Below are positions 24,495 to 33,495 of a stretch of DNA of 64,000 bases, piece after piece. The stretch is from Palsa-504 sp963739615 (lineage in GTDB: Bacteria; Actinomycetota; Actinomycetes; Streptosporangiales; Streptosporangiaceae). The position numbers were made by a program, and so were the translations under genes. The notes below the pieces were generated by a model, which worked only from the letters and a program-made list of their open reading frames with translations, made no database searches and was not told where the DNA came from. The stretch covers positions 62,001 to 126,000 of the forward strand of contig CAVUBD010000002.1 of the NCBI GenBank assembly GCA_963739615.1, written 5' to 3'. How positions within the stretch are numbered: the stretch's first letter is position 1; every line of letters begins with the position of its first letter.

Positions 24495-25364
24495 TTACCC
24501 TTTCACCGCTCGGGAGAGAAAACGGTGCCGGAGTTCGCCGATGCCCTCGATCCGGCTGGTGAGGACGTCGCCGTCGGCGAGCCAGCGTTGCGGGCTGCGG
24601 CCGATCCCGACACCGGCCGGGGTACCGGTGAAGATGACGTCGCCGGGCAGCAGCGGCAGGCTCGCGGACAGCATGGCGATGAGCGCGGGAACCGGGAAGA
24701 TCAGGGCGCTGGTGCGGCTGTGCTGGACCTGCTCGCCGTTGATGGCGCAGCTCAGCTCGAGGTCGTTCGGATCGGGAAGCTCATCGAGGGTCACCAGCCA
24801 GGGCCCGATCGGACCGAAGCCGGGCAGCGACTTGCCGAGGCTGAACTGCGCCGGGCGGCCGGCCAGTTGCCGGATCCGCTCGGAGATGTCCTGGCCGACC
24901 GCGTAGCCGGCCACGTGGGACAGCGCGTCCTGCGCCCGTACCTGGTAGGCGCGCCGGCCGATCACCACGACCAGCTCGACCTCCCAGTCGGTATGACCGC
25001 CAGGCGGCAGCGTGATGTCGCCGTACGGGCCGGTGATGCAGGAGCTGAACTTGGTGAACACGGGCGGGTCGCCGACCGGGACGGCCATGCCGGACTCGGC
25101 CGCGTGGTCGCGGTAGTTCAGGCCAATCCCAAGCACCTGCCGCGGAACGGGCGCCGGGGATCCGAGATCGCCGGCCTGGACGGGTGATCCGTCTGCCCAC
25201 CGCGCGCCGGCGGCCCAGGCCAGGAACGGATCCCAGTCCTCATAAACGGCCTGAGGGTCCGGGCCGAACCGGCCGCCGCTGAGTTTCTCCACGTCGTGGG
25301 CTGCTTCGGAGCCTGCCTCTCCGGTGATCACGACGAGGCGGCCGGACAGGTTGGCGATGCGCAT
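24495..25364 (-). CDS. Fumarylacetoacetate hydrolase family protein
   Basis: The 289-aa protein is set to start at ATG 25364, where the typical N-terminus MRIANLSGRLVVI begins and a GGAG lies about 9 nt upstream; the frame is open to 25433. It has the FAH catalytic domain (GIGLNYRDHAAESG, PPVFTKFSSCITGPYGDI, DWEVELVVVIGRRA, then DVIFTGTPAGVG) with metal-binding Glu/Asp positions visible. Family members hydrolyse or hydrate ring-fission products, or decarboxylate oxaloacetate. Coupling to the extradiol dioxygenase points to the ring-cleavage product, perhaps as a hydrolase or hydratase. Confidence 0.88.
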   Translation of the reverse strand: MRIANLSGRLVVITGEAGSEAAHDVEKLSGGRFGPDPQAVYEDWDPFLAWAAGARWADGSPVQAGDLGSPAPVPRQVLGIGLNYRDHAAESGMAVPVGDPPVFTKFSSCITGPYGDITLPPGGHTDWEVELVVVIGRRAYQVRAQDALSHVAGYAVGQDISERIRQLAGRPAQFSLGKSLPGFGPIGPWLVTLDELPDPNDLELSCAINGEQVQHSRTSALIFPVPALIAMLSASLPLLPGDVIFTGTPAGVGIGRSPQRWLADGDVLTSRIEGIGELRHRFLSRAVKG

Positions 25365-25551
25365 GGCAGCGAACTCCAGTCGAGGTGCGGGGCGGCGGGT
25401 CAGACCAGCGGGGTGATGCGATCGGCCGACCATCCGATTTTATGCGGAACATCGCGGAAGCGGCCGCGGGTGACGAGATCGACAGGATGGCCGCCGGGGA
25501 ACAGCCACGCTACGCTTTGCCTGCTTTGTGCAAGCGGGGGAGGCGCCGGTG

Positions 25552-25986
25552 ATGACAGGACCGCAAGACCCGGCAGCGGCGGGCGGTGACCGGCTCAGGG
25601 CGGGCCTGCCGGCATACCGGGCCACTGACCCTCCGCCCGTGCCCAAGACGAGCCAGGCCCGAACCCGGCTGAGGGAATGGCAGCGACGGCTGCGGGCGGC
25701 CGCTCCCCCGGGTGCGCAATGCGATCTGGGAGCCTTCTTCTTCGGCGCGGATCAGGCGGGAGGCCGGGATCTGCGCTCCGGGGCTCCGAACGATAATCCC
25801 GCGTCTCCGTCCTCAAGCACGAACGCGGAGAACATCGCGTCCCCGCGCCTCAGAGGGCGACGACATGACGGTCGAGCACCGCCTGCATTACGGCCCCCTC
25901 CAGCACCGCTCGCAGGGCATTTGCCGTCAGCACGGTGTGGTACATCGGGCGGCCGACCGGGTTCCGCTATTCGTGTTCGTACTTGA
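25552..25986 (+). CDS. Hypothetical ORF, weak coding evidence
   Basis: ATG 25552 (or GTG 25549) follows GGGGAGG. The first 60 residues (AYRATDPPPVPKTSQARTRL, REWQRRLRAA) look protein-like and recall the opening of PGN_0703-type putative nucleases, but I am not certain. After about residue 65 the composition becomes shadow-like and the frame runs antisense into the dodecin gene. It is most likely a 5' gene remnant in the 600-bp gap between the FAH and dodecin genes. Confidence 0.25.
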   Translation: MTGPQDPAAAGGDRLRAGLPAYRATDPPPVPKTSQARTRLREWQRRLRAAAPPGAQCDLGAFFFGADQAGGRDLRSGAPNDNPASPSSSTNAENIASPRLRGRRHDGRAPPALRPPPAPLAGHLPSARCGTSGGRPGSAIRVRT

Positions 25987-26173
25987 AGGAGATCCGAAGC
26001 TTGGTGCGGTAGGTGATCGCCCCGGCGTCGTCGACGCGGATGTCCTGGTCCACAACCTCAGCGACCCGAAGATCGCGGATCGTCTGACGCGCGGTCCCTA
26101 CCGCCTCGGCAGCGGCTTCTTCCCACGAGGTGCTGCTGGTCCCGATGAGGTCAATCACCTTGTACACGCTCAT
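25967..26173 (-). CDS. Dodecin (flavin-storage protein)
   Basis: The 68-aa protein starts at ATG 26173, giving the family opening MSVYKVIDLIGTSSTSWEEA. It has the full dodecin beta-alpha-beta-beta fold: AVGTARQTIRDLRVAEVVDQD, then AITYRTKLRISFKYE. Dodecins form hollow dodecamers that bind flavins (and CoA in some actinobacteria), buffering free flavin. The usual flavin-stacking Trp is present only as W28 in the SWEEA segment; the later position has a hydrophobic replacement, as in some bacterial dodecins. The gene stands alone, surrounded by low-coding sequence. It fits a stress or storage setting with many flavoproteins nearby (FixABC, acyl-CoA dehydrogenase). Confidence 0.85.
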   Translation of the reverse strand: MSVYKVIDLIGTSSTSWEEAAAEAVGTARQTIRDLRVAEVVDQDIRVDDAGAITYRTKLRISFKYEHE

Positions 26174-26483
26174 GACGGCTCCAGTTGAAATGGCTTCTAG
26201 GGCCATAAGATCACAGCATCACAGAATCGGGAAGTTCAGCTGATGCCTAGCCCGGCCGGGCACCACCCGCGACGTACCGAACGACCGGATGGGGTGACAG
26301 CGTAGTGTTCCCAGTATCGGTATATGTCCGGCTGGCCAGGTCGTTGAGGTCGGGCGGCTCGGGTCAGTCGTGGCCGGATGGAATCCGGAGGTGCTTCAGG
26401 CATGCATAGTTCGTCTTGGGCGTCTGACGCCAGCGGGGTGATTCCGGCACTCGGGATCTGCCACGGATACGCAGGGCGCTGCC

Positions 26484-27518
26484 GTGCTTGAGGGTGTCTG
26501 GCCGGTGCGGTGGATGGGCCGGGAGGTGGTCGTGGCCCTGCCGGAACACATCGACGTGTCCAATGCCGGCGAGATCCGGGAGGGGCTCCTGTCGGTCATC
26601 AACCGCGGAGCCACCGTACTGATCGCGGATCTGACCGCGACGGTTTCGTGTGATTACGCGGGCTCGGATGCCGTGGTGCACGCCTACCAGCGCGCTGTCG
26701 TCAGCGGCACGCGGGTGCGGATGGTGGTTACCGCACAGACCGTCCGGCAGATGCTCAGCCTGAACGGGCTCGATCGCCTCGTCTCGATCTACCCCTCCCT
26801 GGAAGCGGCGGTGCTCGGGCCGGACCAGGCTCAGGCCAATAGCCAGGCGCTGCGCCGCCGCGCCGCGCGGGCAATCCACGAGCGGCAGGCAGCCGGGCCA
26901 TCGGACCAGCCCGAAGCTCCGGCCATCAGCACGGCCGTGCTGCTGAGGCTGATCGACGCCCTGGCCGACGCCGTGGCGCTGACGGATGACGATGGCGTGC
27001 TCGTGCTTGTGAACCGGCGACTGGAGGACATGTTCGGCTACGAGCACGCCGAACTGGCCGGCTATCCGGTCGAAACCCTCATCCCAGCCGACCTGAGGGC
27101 GGCTCACCGCCGCGACCGGGGCAGCTACGCGAAGGCACCCACGGCCCGGCCGATGGGCGCTGGGGCCCGGCTGGTCGGGTTGCGCAAGGACGGCGCCACG
27201 TTCCCCGTAGAGGTCAGCCTCAGCCCGGTGCCGACCGCGACGGGCCACCTCACCCTCGCCGTGATCCGGGACGTCACCGAGGCCGGGCGGCACGACCTCG
27301 CCGACCTGGCCAGGGCCGCGGTCGCGGCAGAGTACGCACACAGCGGCCAGGAACTGCTCAACAGGATCACGACCAGCCTCTTCCATGTCGGCCTGAGCCT
27401 GCAGACCGCGATCGACGTGTCCGTTGACGTGGCCAGGCAGCGCATCGGAGAAGCTCTCCAGCGCCTGGACGATACGATCCTCGAGATCCGCGACAACGTA
27501 TTCACCACCCGCGACTAG
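26484..27518 (+). CDS. STAS-PAS sensor/regulator with incomplete kinase-like tail
   Basis: The 344-aa soluble protein has an N-terminal STAS domain (residues about 8-110: VVVALPEHIDVSNAGEIREG, LIADLTATVSCDYAG) as in anti-sigma-factor antagonists, then a PAS domain (about 150-270: LIDALADAVALTDDDGVLVL, RLEDMFGYEHAELAGYP, GATFPVEVSLSPV). The last 60 residues are helical, like the helices that precede a histidine-kinase domain, but no H-box or ATPase domain follows. In actinomycetes such N-termini are often joined to GAF or kinase modules in DosS-like sensors. It may partner with an anti-sigma factor or be a truncated sensor. GTG 26484 is the first usable start; ATG 26514 is an alternative. The 310 bp upstream hold no gene that I can support. 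Confidence 0.75.
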   Translation: MLEGVWPVRWMGREVVVALPEHIDVSNAGEIREGLLSVINRGATVLIADLTATVSCDYAGSDAVVHAYQRAVVSGTRVRMVVTAQTVRQMLSLNGLDRLVSIYPSLEAAVLGPDQAQANSQALRRRAARAIHERQAAGPSDQPEAPAISTAVLLRLIDALADAVALTDDDGVLVLVNRRLEDMFGYEHAELAGYPVETLIPADLRAAHRRDRGSYAKAPTARPMGAGARLVGLRKDGATFPVEVSLSPVPTATGHLTLAVIRDVTEAGRHDLADLARAAVAAEYAHSGQELLNRITTSLFHVGLSLQTAIDVSVDVARQRIGEALQRLDDTILEIRDNVFTTRD

Positions 27519-27539
27519 GCCATCCGGCCCCATCGGGAG

Positions 27540-28718
27540 CTACGGCAGCAACCCGTGTTCGGGGAACACGGCCCTGCGGGTGGCCGTGATGGCCCGGTCG
27601 ACCGGGTCGGAGGGGTCAAATCCGGACTCGAAGCCGGTGTACCTTGCCTGGGCCCCGTCGGTCATCACCTCTGGTGCCTGGCGGCCGGTGCGGCGGTATG
27701 CGTACTCGCGCCAGGCGGCCGGGATGCGCGCGTTGGGGTCGATCGGATACCCGGCGGCTTCGGCGAGCAGGTGCGCCCAGGTTCTGGGCACGACCTGGAG
27801 CGGCTCGTAGCCGCCTCCGCCGGTCAAGAGCCAGCGGCCGCCGGTGACCTGGTGGGCCAGGTCGTGAATCGCGGCGCCCGCTGCGCGCTGCGCGTCGATG
27901 GACAACTGCAGGCCGGCCAGCGGGTCGAGCCGGTGCGTGTCACAGCCGTGCTGGCTGACCAGGATCTGCGGCCGGAACGCCCGCAGCAGCGGCGGCACGA
28001 CGGCATGGAAGGCCCGCAGCCACCCGGCGTCCGTCGTCCCGGCCGGCAGCGCCACGTTGACCGCCGATCCCGCCGCCCCCGGCCCGCCCGTCTCGGACGG
28101 CCACCCGGTGCCGGGCCACAGCGTCGCCGGATCCTCGTGCAGGCTGATCGTCAATACCCGCGGATCGCCGTAAAACGCCGCCTGCACCCCGTCGCCGTGG
28201 TGCACGTCGATGTCGACGTAGGCGACCCGCTCCGCGCCTGCCAGCAGCAGCCAGGCGATCGCGATCGCCGGGTCGTTATACACGCAGAAGCCGCTCGCGC
28301 TTTCCCGCATCGCGTGGTGCAGGCCGCCCGCGATACTCGCGCCGTGCTGCGCCGCGCCGTTCCAGACCGCGCGGGCCGCGGCCAGGGTCGCGCCCGCCAC
28401 CAGCGCCGACGCGTCATGCATCCCGCGAAACACCGGATCATCCGCGGTGCCGAGGCCGAAACCCAGAATCGAGGAGTCCGGGTCCGGGCCGCCTGCCAGC
28501 CGCACCGCCGCGATATATCGCTGGAGGTGCACCATCTGGAGTTGACCGTCAGTGGCGGGCGCCGGGGGCTCGACCGACACCCCGGCCCTGGCGAGCAGGC
28601 CGAACGCGCGGGCGAGCTCGATCGCCAGCTCGACCCGGACCGGCGCCATCGGATGGCCGGGCCCGAAATCATAGGCAGCCAGCCGCTCATCCCAGGCCAC
28701 GTGCAGCGTACAAGGCAT
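27540..28718 (-). CDS. acuC: AcuC-type histone-deacetylase-family protein
   Basis: The 392-aa protein is a class I/II HDAC-fold zinc hydrolase. Motifs include GGLHHAMRESASGFCVYND, the metal-binding YVDIDVHHGDGVQAAFYGD, SLHEDP, VSQHGCDTHRLDPL and the catalytic-site tail LLTGGGGYEP. AcuC deacetylates acyl-lysine, classically on acetyl-CoA synthetase, reactivating acetate metabolism. It lies 29 bp downstream of the 3-hydroxyacyl-CoA dehydrogenase gene, probably in one operon. A GNAT/acyl-CoA synthetase fusion 9 kb upstream is a candidate writer for the same modification. Confidence 0.92.
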   Translation of the reverse strand: MPCTLHVAWDERLAAYDFGPGHPMAPVRVELAIELARAFGLLARAGVSVEPPAPATDGQLQMVHLQRYIAAVRLAGGPDPDSSILGFGLGTADDPVFRGMHDASALVAGATLAAARAVWNGAAQHGASIAGGLHHAMRESASGFCVYNDPAIAIAWLLLAGAERVAYVDIDVHHGDGVQAAFYGDPRVLTISLHEDPATLWPGTGWPSETGGPGAAGSAVNVALPAGTTDAGWLRAFHAVVPPLLRAFRPQILVSQHGCDTHRLDPLAGLQLSIDAQRAAGAAIHDLAHQVTGGRWLLTGGGGYEPLQVVPRTWAHLLAEAAGYPIDPNARIPAAWREYAYRRTGRQAPEVMTDGAQARYTGFESGFDPSDPVDRAITATRRAVFPEHGLLP

Positions 28719-28747
28719 GAGGTCTGCCTATGTTTCTGGCGCTGCGT

Positions 28748-30286
28748 TCAGCTGCGGAACCGGGTGCCGGCGGTGGCGTACTCGGCTAGCAGGGGTACCG
28801 GGGTGAAAGCCGGGTCACCGGTAGCGGCGTGCATCGCCTCCAGAACGGTGACGACGTGCGCCGGGCCGGCATCGTCGAGCATCTGAAGCGGCCCGCGGGG
28901 GTAACCGCAGCCGAGCATCATCGCGATATCGATGTCGGCCGCACTGGCATAACCGTCCTGGAACATCCGGACCGCGTCGTTGAACTGGGCGTAGGCCAGT
29001 GCCGCGGTGAGGAATCCCGGCCGGTCCCGGGAGGCGACCGCGCTCAGGCCGAGCTTGGCCGCGAGCGCGGCTGCCTTGGCGGCCGTGCCCGGCGCGGTGA
29101 TGTCCGGCAGCACAAGCTCGGCGAGCTTCGGCTTGCCGTCGCTATCGCCGATGAGGTGGATGCCGACCACATCGGCCGTGTGCCCCGCGGCCAGGGCCGC
29201 GTCCAGGACGCGGTGTTTCGGGTCGGCCGCCACGATGACCAGGTCGGTCTGGGGTGTTGGCTGCGGCACGACGCTGATGCCGGCCTCGGCGATCTGGCTG
29301 GCCAGCTCGTCAAGCAGGCCGTCGGAGTCCCTGATCACCGCGACCTCGGCGGGAAGGGGCGGAGCGGCCAGGCCGGGATCCTCGGCGTCGGCCGCGGGGG
29401 TACCTGGCCGCTGATAGTCATAGAAGCCACGTCCGCTCTTACGGCCGAACAGCCGGGCGTCGCGCAGCTTGCGCAGCAGGGGCGCGGGCGCGTACCTGGT
29501 GCCGCCGAATTCAGCCTGGAGTACCTCCAGGACCGACAAAGACGTGTCCAGGCCGACCAGGTCGAGCAGGGTCAGCGGCCCCATCGGCAGGCCGAGCCCC
29601 ACGGTGGCCGCCGTATCGATGTCCTCGCGGCTGGCCTGCGCCGTTTCCAGCAGCCGCACCGCGTGGTTGAGGTAGGGCACAAGCAGCGCATTGACGATGA
29701 ACCCGGCCCGGTCGCTGGCCTGGACGGGAGTCTTGCGCAGGTCACGGGACAGATGGGTCAGCGCCGCAACGACGTCAGGTGAGGTCAGCACGGTGGAGAT
29801 GACCTCGACCAGCTTCATGACCGGAGCGGGATTGAAGAAGTGCAGCCCGGCTACCCGGGCGGGATACCGCGTGGCGCCCGCGATCTCGGTGATCGACAGC
29901 GAGGAGGTATTGGTGGCGAGGATCGCATCGGCCCGGCAGGCCTGATCGAGCTGGTCGAACAGGACCCTCTTCAGCTCCATACGCTCGGGTATGGCCTCGA
30001 TCACCAGGTCGGCGCTGGCCACGCCGGCCGCGATGTCGTCGGTGGGCCGGATCCGGGCGAGTATCCCATCCCGCGCGGCGGCGGTCAGCTTGCCCCGGGC
30101 GACCGCCTTGTCCAGGGAGGCGTGCAGCCGGGCCATGCCCGCGTCCAGGAAAACGCGGTCGACCTCGATCGCGACGACGCGGCGGCCGCTGCGGCCGAGC
30201 AGCTCGGCGATGCCCGAGCCCATCAGCCCGAGCCCGATCACCGCCACCTCGCGGATATCGGCTGGCTGGCTCACACTGCTGGTCAT
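28748..30286 (-). CDS. 3-hydroxyacyl-CoA dehydrogenase (PaaH/Hbd type, double C-terminal domain)
   Basis: The 512-aa protein starts at ATG 30286 (AAAGGCG about 8 nt upstream); the longer open frame adds an unlikely Arg/Trp-rich N-terminus. It has an NAD-binding Rossmann domain (VIGLGLMGSGIAELLGRSG; ANTSSLSITEIA; GLHFFNPAPVMKLVEVI) followed by two 3HCDH C-terminal domains. The first is DRAGFIVNALLVPYLNHA; the second is DRPGFLTAALAYAQFNDA with GCGYPRGPLQML. This two-domain length is typical of actinobacterial PaaH-like 3-hydroxybutyryl/3-hydroxyadipyl-CoA dehydrogenases. It oxidises 3-hydroxyacyl-CoA in beta-oxidation, or works in reverse toward storage polymers. Together with the thiolase, acyl-CoA dehydrogenase and PHA genes, most steps linking acyl-CoA and PHA precursors lie in this window. 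Confidence 0.92.
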   Translation of the reverse strand: MTSSVSQPADIREVAVIGLGLMGSGIAELLGRSGRRVVAIEVDRVFLDAGMARLHASLDKAVARGKLTAAARDGILARIRPTDDIAAGVASADLVIEAIPERMELKRVLFDQLDQACRADAILATNTSSLSITEIAGATRYPARVAGLHFFNPAPVMKLVEVISTVLTSPDVVAALTHLSRDLRKTPVQASDRAGFIVNALLVPYLNHAVRLLETAQASREDIDTAATVGLGLPMGPLTLLDLVGLDTSLSVLEVLQAEFGGTRYAPAPLLRKLRDARLFGRKSGRGFYDYQRPGTPAADAEDPGLAAPPLPAEVAVIRDSDGLLDELASQIAEAGISVVPQPTPQTDLVIVAADPKHRVLDAALAAGHTADVVGIHLIGDSDGKPKLAELVLPDITAPGTAAKAAALAAKLGLSAVASRDRPGFLTAALAYAQFNDAVRMFQDGYASAADIDIAMMLGCGYPRGPLQMLDDAGPAHVVTVLEAMHAATGDPAFTPVPLLAEYATAGTRFRS

Positions 30287-30450
30287 GTTGTTTACGCCTT
30301 TCGCGGTTCCGTCGCTTGCGTTCTTGATAAGCCGCCACGGCCGCCACCGAAACGGCGGCCCGCCCGGCGAAGTCAGCAGGCCTTGAGCCAACCCGACGCA
30401 ACGCGCGTCAGGTCAGAGGCTTCGGTCCTGTGCGGGCTGGACCAAAGACT

Positions 30451-32955
30451 CTACGCAGGGGCTCCGTCCGGGGAACGGTGCACGGGCACGGGCTCGATGT
30501 GCCAGATGTCGCGGCAGTAGCCGAGAACTGTCCGGTCGGAGGAGAAAAATCCTGACCGCGCCGTGTTCAGGATCGACATCCGGGTCCACTGGTCCTGGTC
30601 GGCCCAGGCCGGCCCGGCGGCCAGGTCGTGGCAGTCGATGTAGGACCGGTAGTCGGCCAGGACCAGGTACTCGTCCCAGTTGAGCAGCGAGGAGAGTACC
30701 GGCTCGAAGGCTTCGCGGTCCCCGCCGGAGAAGGCACCCGAGGCGAGGGCGTCGATGGCCTCCTTGAGCTCGGCGTCATCGCGGTACCAGGCGCGGGGGT
30801 CGTAGCCGTCTTGCCTGATGGCGACGGCCTGGTCGGCGGTGAGACCGAACAGGAAGAAGTTGTCAGCGCCAACCCGGTCGCGGATCTCGATGTTGGCGCC
30901 GTCGAGTGTGCCGACAGTGACGGCCCCGTTGAGGGCCAGTTTCATGTTGCCGGTGCCGGAGGCCTCCTTGCCGGCGAGCGAGATCTGCTCGGAAATATTG
31001 CCCGCGGCGACAATGAGCTCGCTGACCGAGACGTTGTAATCGGGCAGGAAGACGACCTTGATCCGGCCGGCGACGTCGGGGTCGGCGTTGACCACGGCGG
31101 CAACCGAGTTGATCAGCTTGATGGTGCGCTTCGCCAGGTGGTAGCCGGGTGCGGCTTTGGCCGCGAAGATCACCGTGCAGGGTGTCAGGTCGGCGGCCGG
31201 ATCTGCCTTGATCCGGTTGTACAGGGTGACGACGTGGAGCAGCTTGAGGACCTGGCGCTTGTACTCGTGCAGCCGCTTGGCCATGACGTCAAAAAGCGAG
31301 CCGGGATCGATGGTGATGCCGGTGACGGCGAGGGCATGGGCGGCCAGGTCGAGCTTGTTCAGCCGCTTCAGCTCGCGCCACTGCTCCCGGAACCCGGCAT
31401 CGTCGACATGGGCCTCGAGCTCTCTCAGCCGCTCCAGGTCGGTGAGCCATCGCTGGTCTCCGAGCCGTGCGGTGATCAGGCCGGACAGGCGGGGGTTGGC
31501 GAGGTGCATGAACCGGCGCGGGGTGACGCCGTTGGTCTGGTTCAGGAACTTCTCCGGCCACAGGTCGGCGAAGTCCCGCAGCGTGGTCTGGGCGAGCAGG
31601 CGTGACTGGAGCTCGGCTACGCCGTTGACGGCGAAGCTGCCGACGACCGCCAGGTTAGCCATCCGGACCCGGCGCTCGGGGCCCTCCTGGATCAGCGACA
31701 GCCTGGCGATGCGCTCGTCGTCGACCGGGTGGCGGCTGCGTACGTCGGCAATGAAGAAGCGGTTGAGGGCGTAGATGATCTCCATGTGACGGGGCAGGAG
31801 CCGCTCAAACATCGGCACCGGCCAGGTCTCCAGGGCCTCGGGCAGCAGGGTGTGGCAGGTGTAGGCGAAGGTACGGCGCGTGATGGACCACGCCTGCTCC
31901 CAGTCGACCCCGTGCTCGTCGACGAGCAGGCGCATCAGCTCGGGTATGGCCAGGACCGGGTGGGTGTCGTTGAGCTGGATGACCACTTTGTCAGGGAAGG
32001 CCGCCCAGTCGCTGTTGCGGAACCGGAACCGGCGGATGATGTCCCGCAGCGAGCAGGAGACCAGGAAGTACTGCTGCTTGAGCCGCAGTTCCCGGCCTGC
32101 CTCGGTGCTCTCACTGGGGTAGAGCACCTTGGTGAGGTTCTCCGAGCGCATCTGCGCCTCGACGGCCTCCGCGTAGCGCCCGGCGTTGAACAGGCCAAGG
32201 TCGAACGACTCCCGGCCGGCCCGGGCCCGCCACAGCCGGATGATGTTGACCGTCTCGGTGCCATAGCCAGGGACCAGCATGTGGCTGGGCTCACCGCCCA
32301 CGGTCTCCCCCGGCACCCAGCGGGCCCGCATCCCTTCCTTATCGTCGTCCACGGGCTCGGTGTGGCCGTAGAACCCGACGACCTGGCGGTCGTCGGGAGC
32401 GGGGAACTCCCACGGGTTGCCGTAGAAGGTCCAGTCGTCCGGATGCTCGATCTGATCGCCATCCTCGAAGACCTGCTTGAAGATCCCGAACTCATACCGG
32501 ATGCCATAGCCGACGGCCGGCATGTCCAGGGTGGCCAGCGAGTCAAGCAGGCAGGCGGCCAGCCGGCCCAGGCCGCCGTTCCCTAGTCCCGGCTCCACAT
32601 CCAGGGCCTCCAGGTCCTCCATGGAGAAGCCGGATGCGGCCACGGCCTGGCGCGCGAGGTCGGCGGTACCGGTGTAGGTCGCGTTCTGCCTGAGCTGGCG
32701 GCCCAGCATGTACTCCGCCGACAGGTAGTAGACGAACTTCGGGTTGGCCTCGTAGTTCGCCCGGGCCGTCCTGGCCCGGCGGTCGGCGAGACGGTCGCGG
32801 ACGGTCACCGCCAGGGTCCAGTAGGCATCCAGCAAGCTGGCCGACTCGGCCGTCGTCCCCCTCTCGTAACACAGGTTGTCGGCAAGATCCCTCTCGAAAT
32901 CAGCCAGGGTTTTACCCGCCCAGCGGGCCTGCGGCCTGGATTCCATGGAGGTCAT
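30451..32955 (-). CDS. glgP: Glycogen/alpha-glucan phosphorylase
   Basis: The 834-aa protein is a full GT35 phosphorylase of the E. coli MalP/GlgP length class. It releases glucose-1-phosphate from alpha-1,4-glucan with inorganic phosphate. The PLP-lysine region EASGTGNMKLALNGAVTVGT is intact, as are YEFGIFKQ, GNPWEFP, QLNDTHP and the phosphate-site Arg/Lys region around LHEYKRQVLKLL. It is followed by 3-hydroxyacyl-CoA dehydrogenase 164 bp downstream and preceded by ndk 76 bp upstream, all on one strand. Phosphorolysis saves one ATP per glucose compared with hydrolysis. No strict DosR-type box precedes the gene. Confidence 0.96.
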   Translation of the reverse strand: MTSMESRPQARWAGKTLADFERDLADNLCYERGTTAESASLLDAYWTLAVTVRDRLADRRARTARANYEANPKFVYYLSAEYMLGRQLRQNATYTGTADLARQAVAASGFSMEDLEALDVEPGLGNGGLGRLAACLLDSLATLDMPAVGYGIRYEFGIFKQVFEDGDQIEHPDDWTFYGNPWEFPAPDDRQVVGFYGHTEPVDDDKEGMRARWVPGETVGGEPSHMLVPGYGTETVNIIRLWRARAGRESFDLGLFNAGRYAEAVEAQMRSENLTKVLYPSESTEAGRELRLKQQYFLVSCSLRDIIRRFRFRNSDWAAFPDKVVIQLNDTHPVLAIPELMRLLVDEHGVDWEQAWSITRRTFAYTCHTLLPEALETWPVPMFERLLPRHMEIIYALNRFFIADVRSRHPVDDERIARLSLIQEGPERRVRMANLAVVGSFAVNGVAELQSRLLAQTTLRDFADLWPEKFLNQTNGVTPRRFMHLANPRLSGLITARLGDQRWLTDLERLRELEAHVDDAGFREQWRELKRLNKLDLAAHALAVTGITIDPGSLFDVMAKRLHEYKRQVLKLLHVVTLYNRIKADPAADLTPCTVIFAAKAAPGYHLAKRTIKLINSVAAVVNADPDVAGRIKVVFLPDYNVSVSELIVAAGNISEQISLAGKEASGTGNMKLALNGAVTVGTLDGANIEIRDRVGADNFFLFGLTADQAVAIRQDGYDPRAWYRDDAELKEAIDALASGAFSGGDREAFEPVLSSLLNWDEYLVLADYRSYIDCHDLAAGPAWADQDQWTRMSILNTARSGFFSSDRTVLGYCRDIWHIEPVPVHRSPDGAPA

Positions 32956-33031
32956 GGGGGGAACCTAACCCTTTCGCATGGTTTCGCGAGCATCGGGTGC
33001 GGATTACATGTTCCGCGGGAGGCGAGGGCGC

Positions 33032-33442
33032 CTAAAAGAGGTCGGGAAAGAAGATCTTGATTTCCCGCTCCGCGGATTCCGGGGCATCGGATCCGTGCAC
33101 GATGTTCTCGTGTACTTCCAGCGCGTGATCTCCGCGGATGGTACCCATCGAGGCACGCACCGGGTCGGTGGAGCCGGCCAGCACGCGGAACGCCTCGATC
33201 GCCCGCGGCCCCTCCGCGACCATAGCGACCAGCGGCCCGGATGTGATGAAGTCGACGAGCTGGCCGAAGAACGGCTTGAGCGCATGTTCCGCGTAGTGGG
33301 CCTCGGCCCTCTCCCGGTCCAGCGTCCGCAGGTCCATCGCCAGGATCCGCAATCCCTTGCCCTCGATCCTGGACAGCACATCCCCTATCAGCCCCCGCCG
33401 CACGCCGTCAGGTTTGACGAGGATCAAGGTACGTTCGGTCAT
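33032..33442 (-). CDS. ndk: Nucleoside diphosphate kinase
   Basis: The 136-aa protein is a complete NDK. It opens ERTLILVKPDGVRRGLIGDV, has GPLVAMVAEGP and the active-site histidine in ENIVHGSDAPESAEREI. It transfers gamma-phosphate between nucleoside di- and triphosphates via phosphohistidine. AGGAGG-like sequence (GAGGAACTC) lies just before ATG 33442. The gene lies between glgP and a GH65 phosphorylase gene rather than in the usual folC-valS-ndk setting of actinobacteria, suggesting recruitment to the energy module or a second copy. Confidence 0.95.
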   Translation of the reverse strand: MTERTLILVKPDGVRRGLIGDVLSRIEGKGLRILAMDLRTLDRERAEAHYAEHALKPFFGQLVDFITSGPLVAMVAEGPRAIEAFRVLAGSTDPVRASMGTIRGDHALEVHENIVHGSDAPESAEREIKIFFPDLF

Positions 33443-33495
33443 GAGTTCCTCCTATGCGGTGGCACCGCGGTCGAAAGCCTATCGGTGTGGCATGA

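Noticed and set aside
25850..25945. 31-codon minus-strand ORF after dodecin (MYHTVLTANALRAVLEG)
   Set aside because: It looks helix-like and shares the dodecin frame, but has no ribosome site and no recognised family; too little to call a gene.
30418..30431. DosR-like sequence GAGGCTTCGGTCCT before 3-hydroxyacyl-CoA dehydrogenase
   Set aside because: One half-site resembles the motif but the spacing is wrong and the other half is missing.
32958..32971. GGGGAACCTAACCC before glgP as a DosR box
   Set aside because: Two of eight fixed bases are wrong, including both inner half-site positions.
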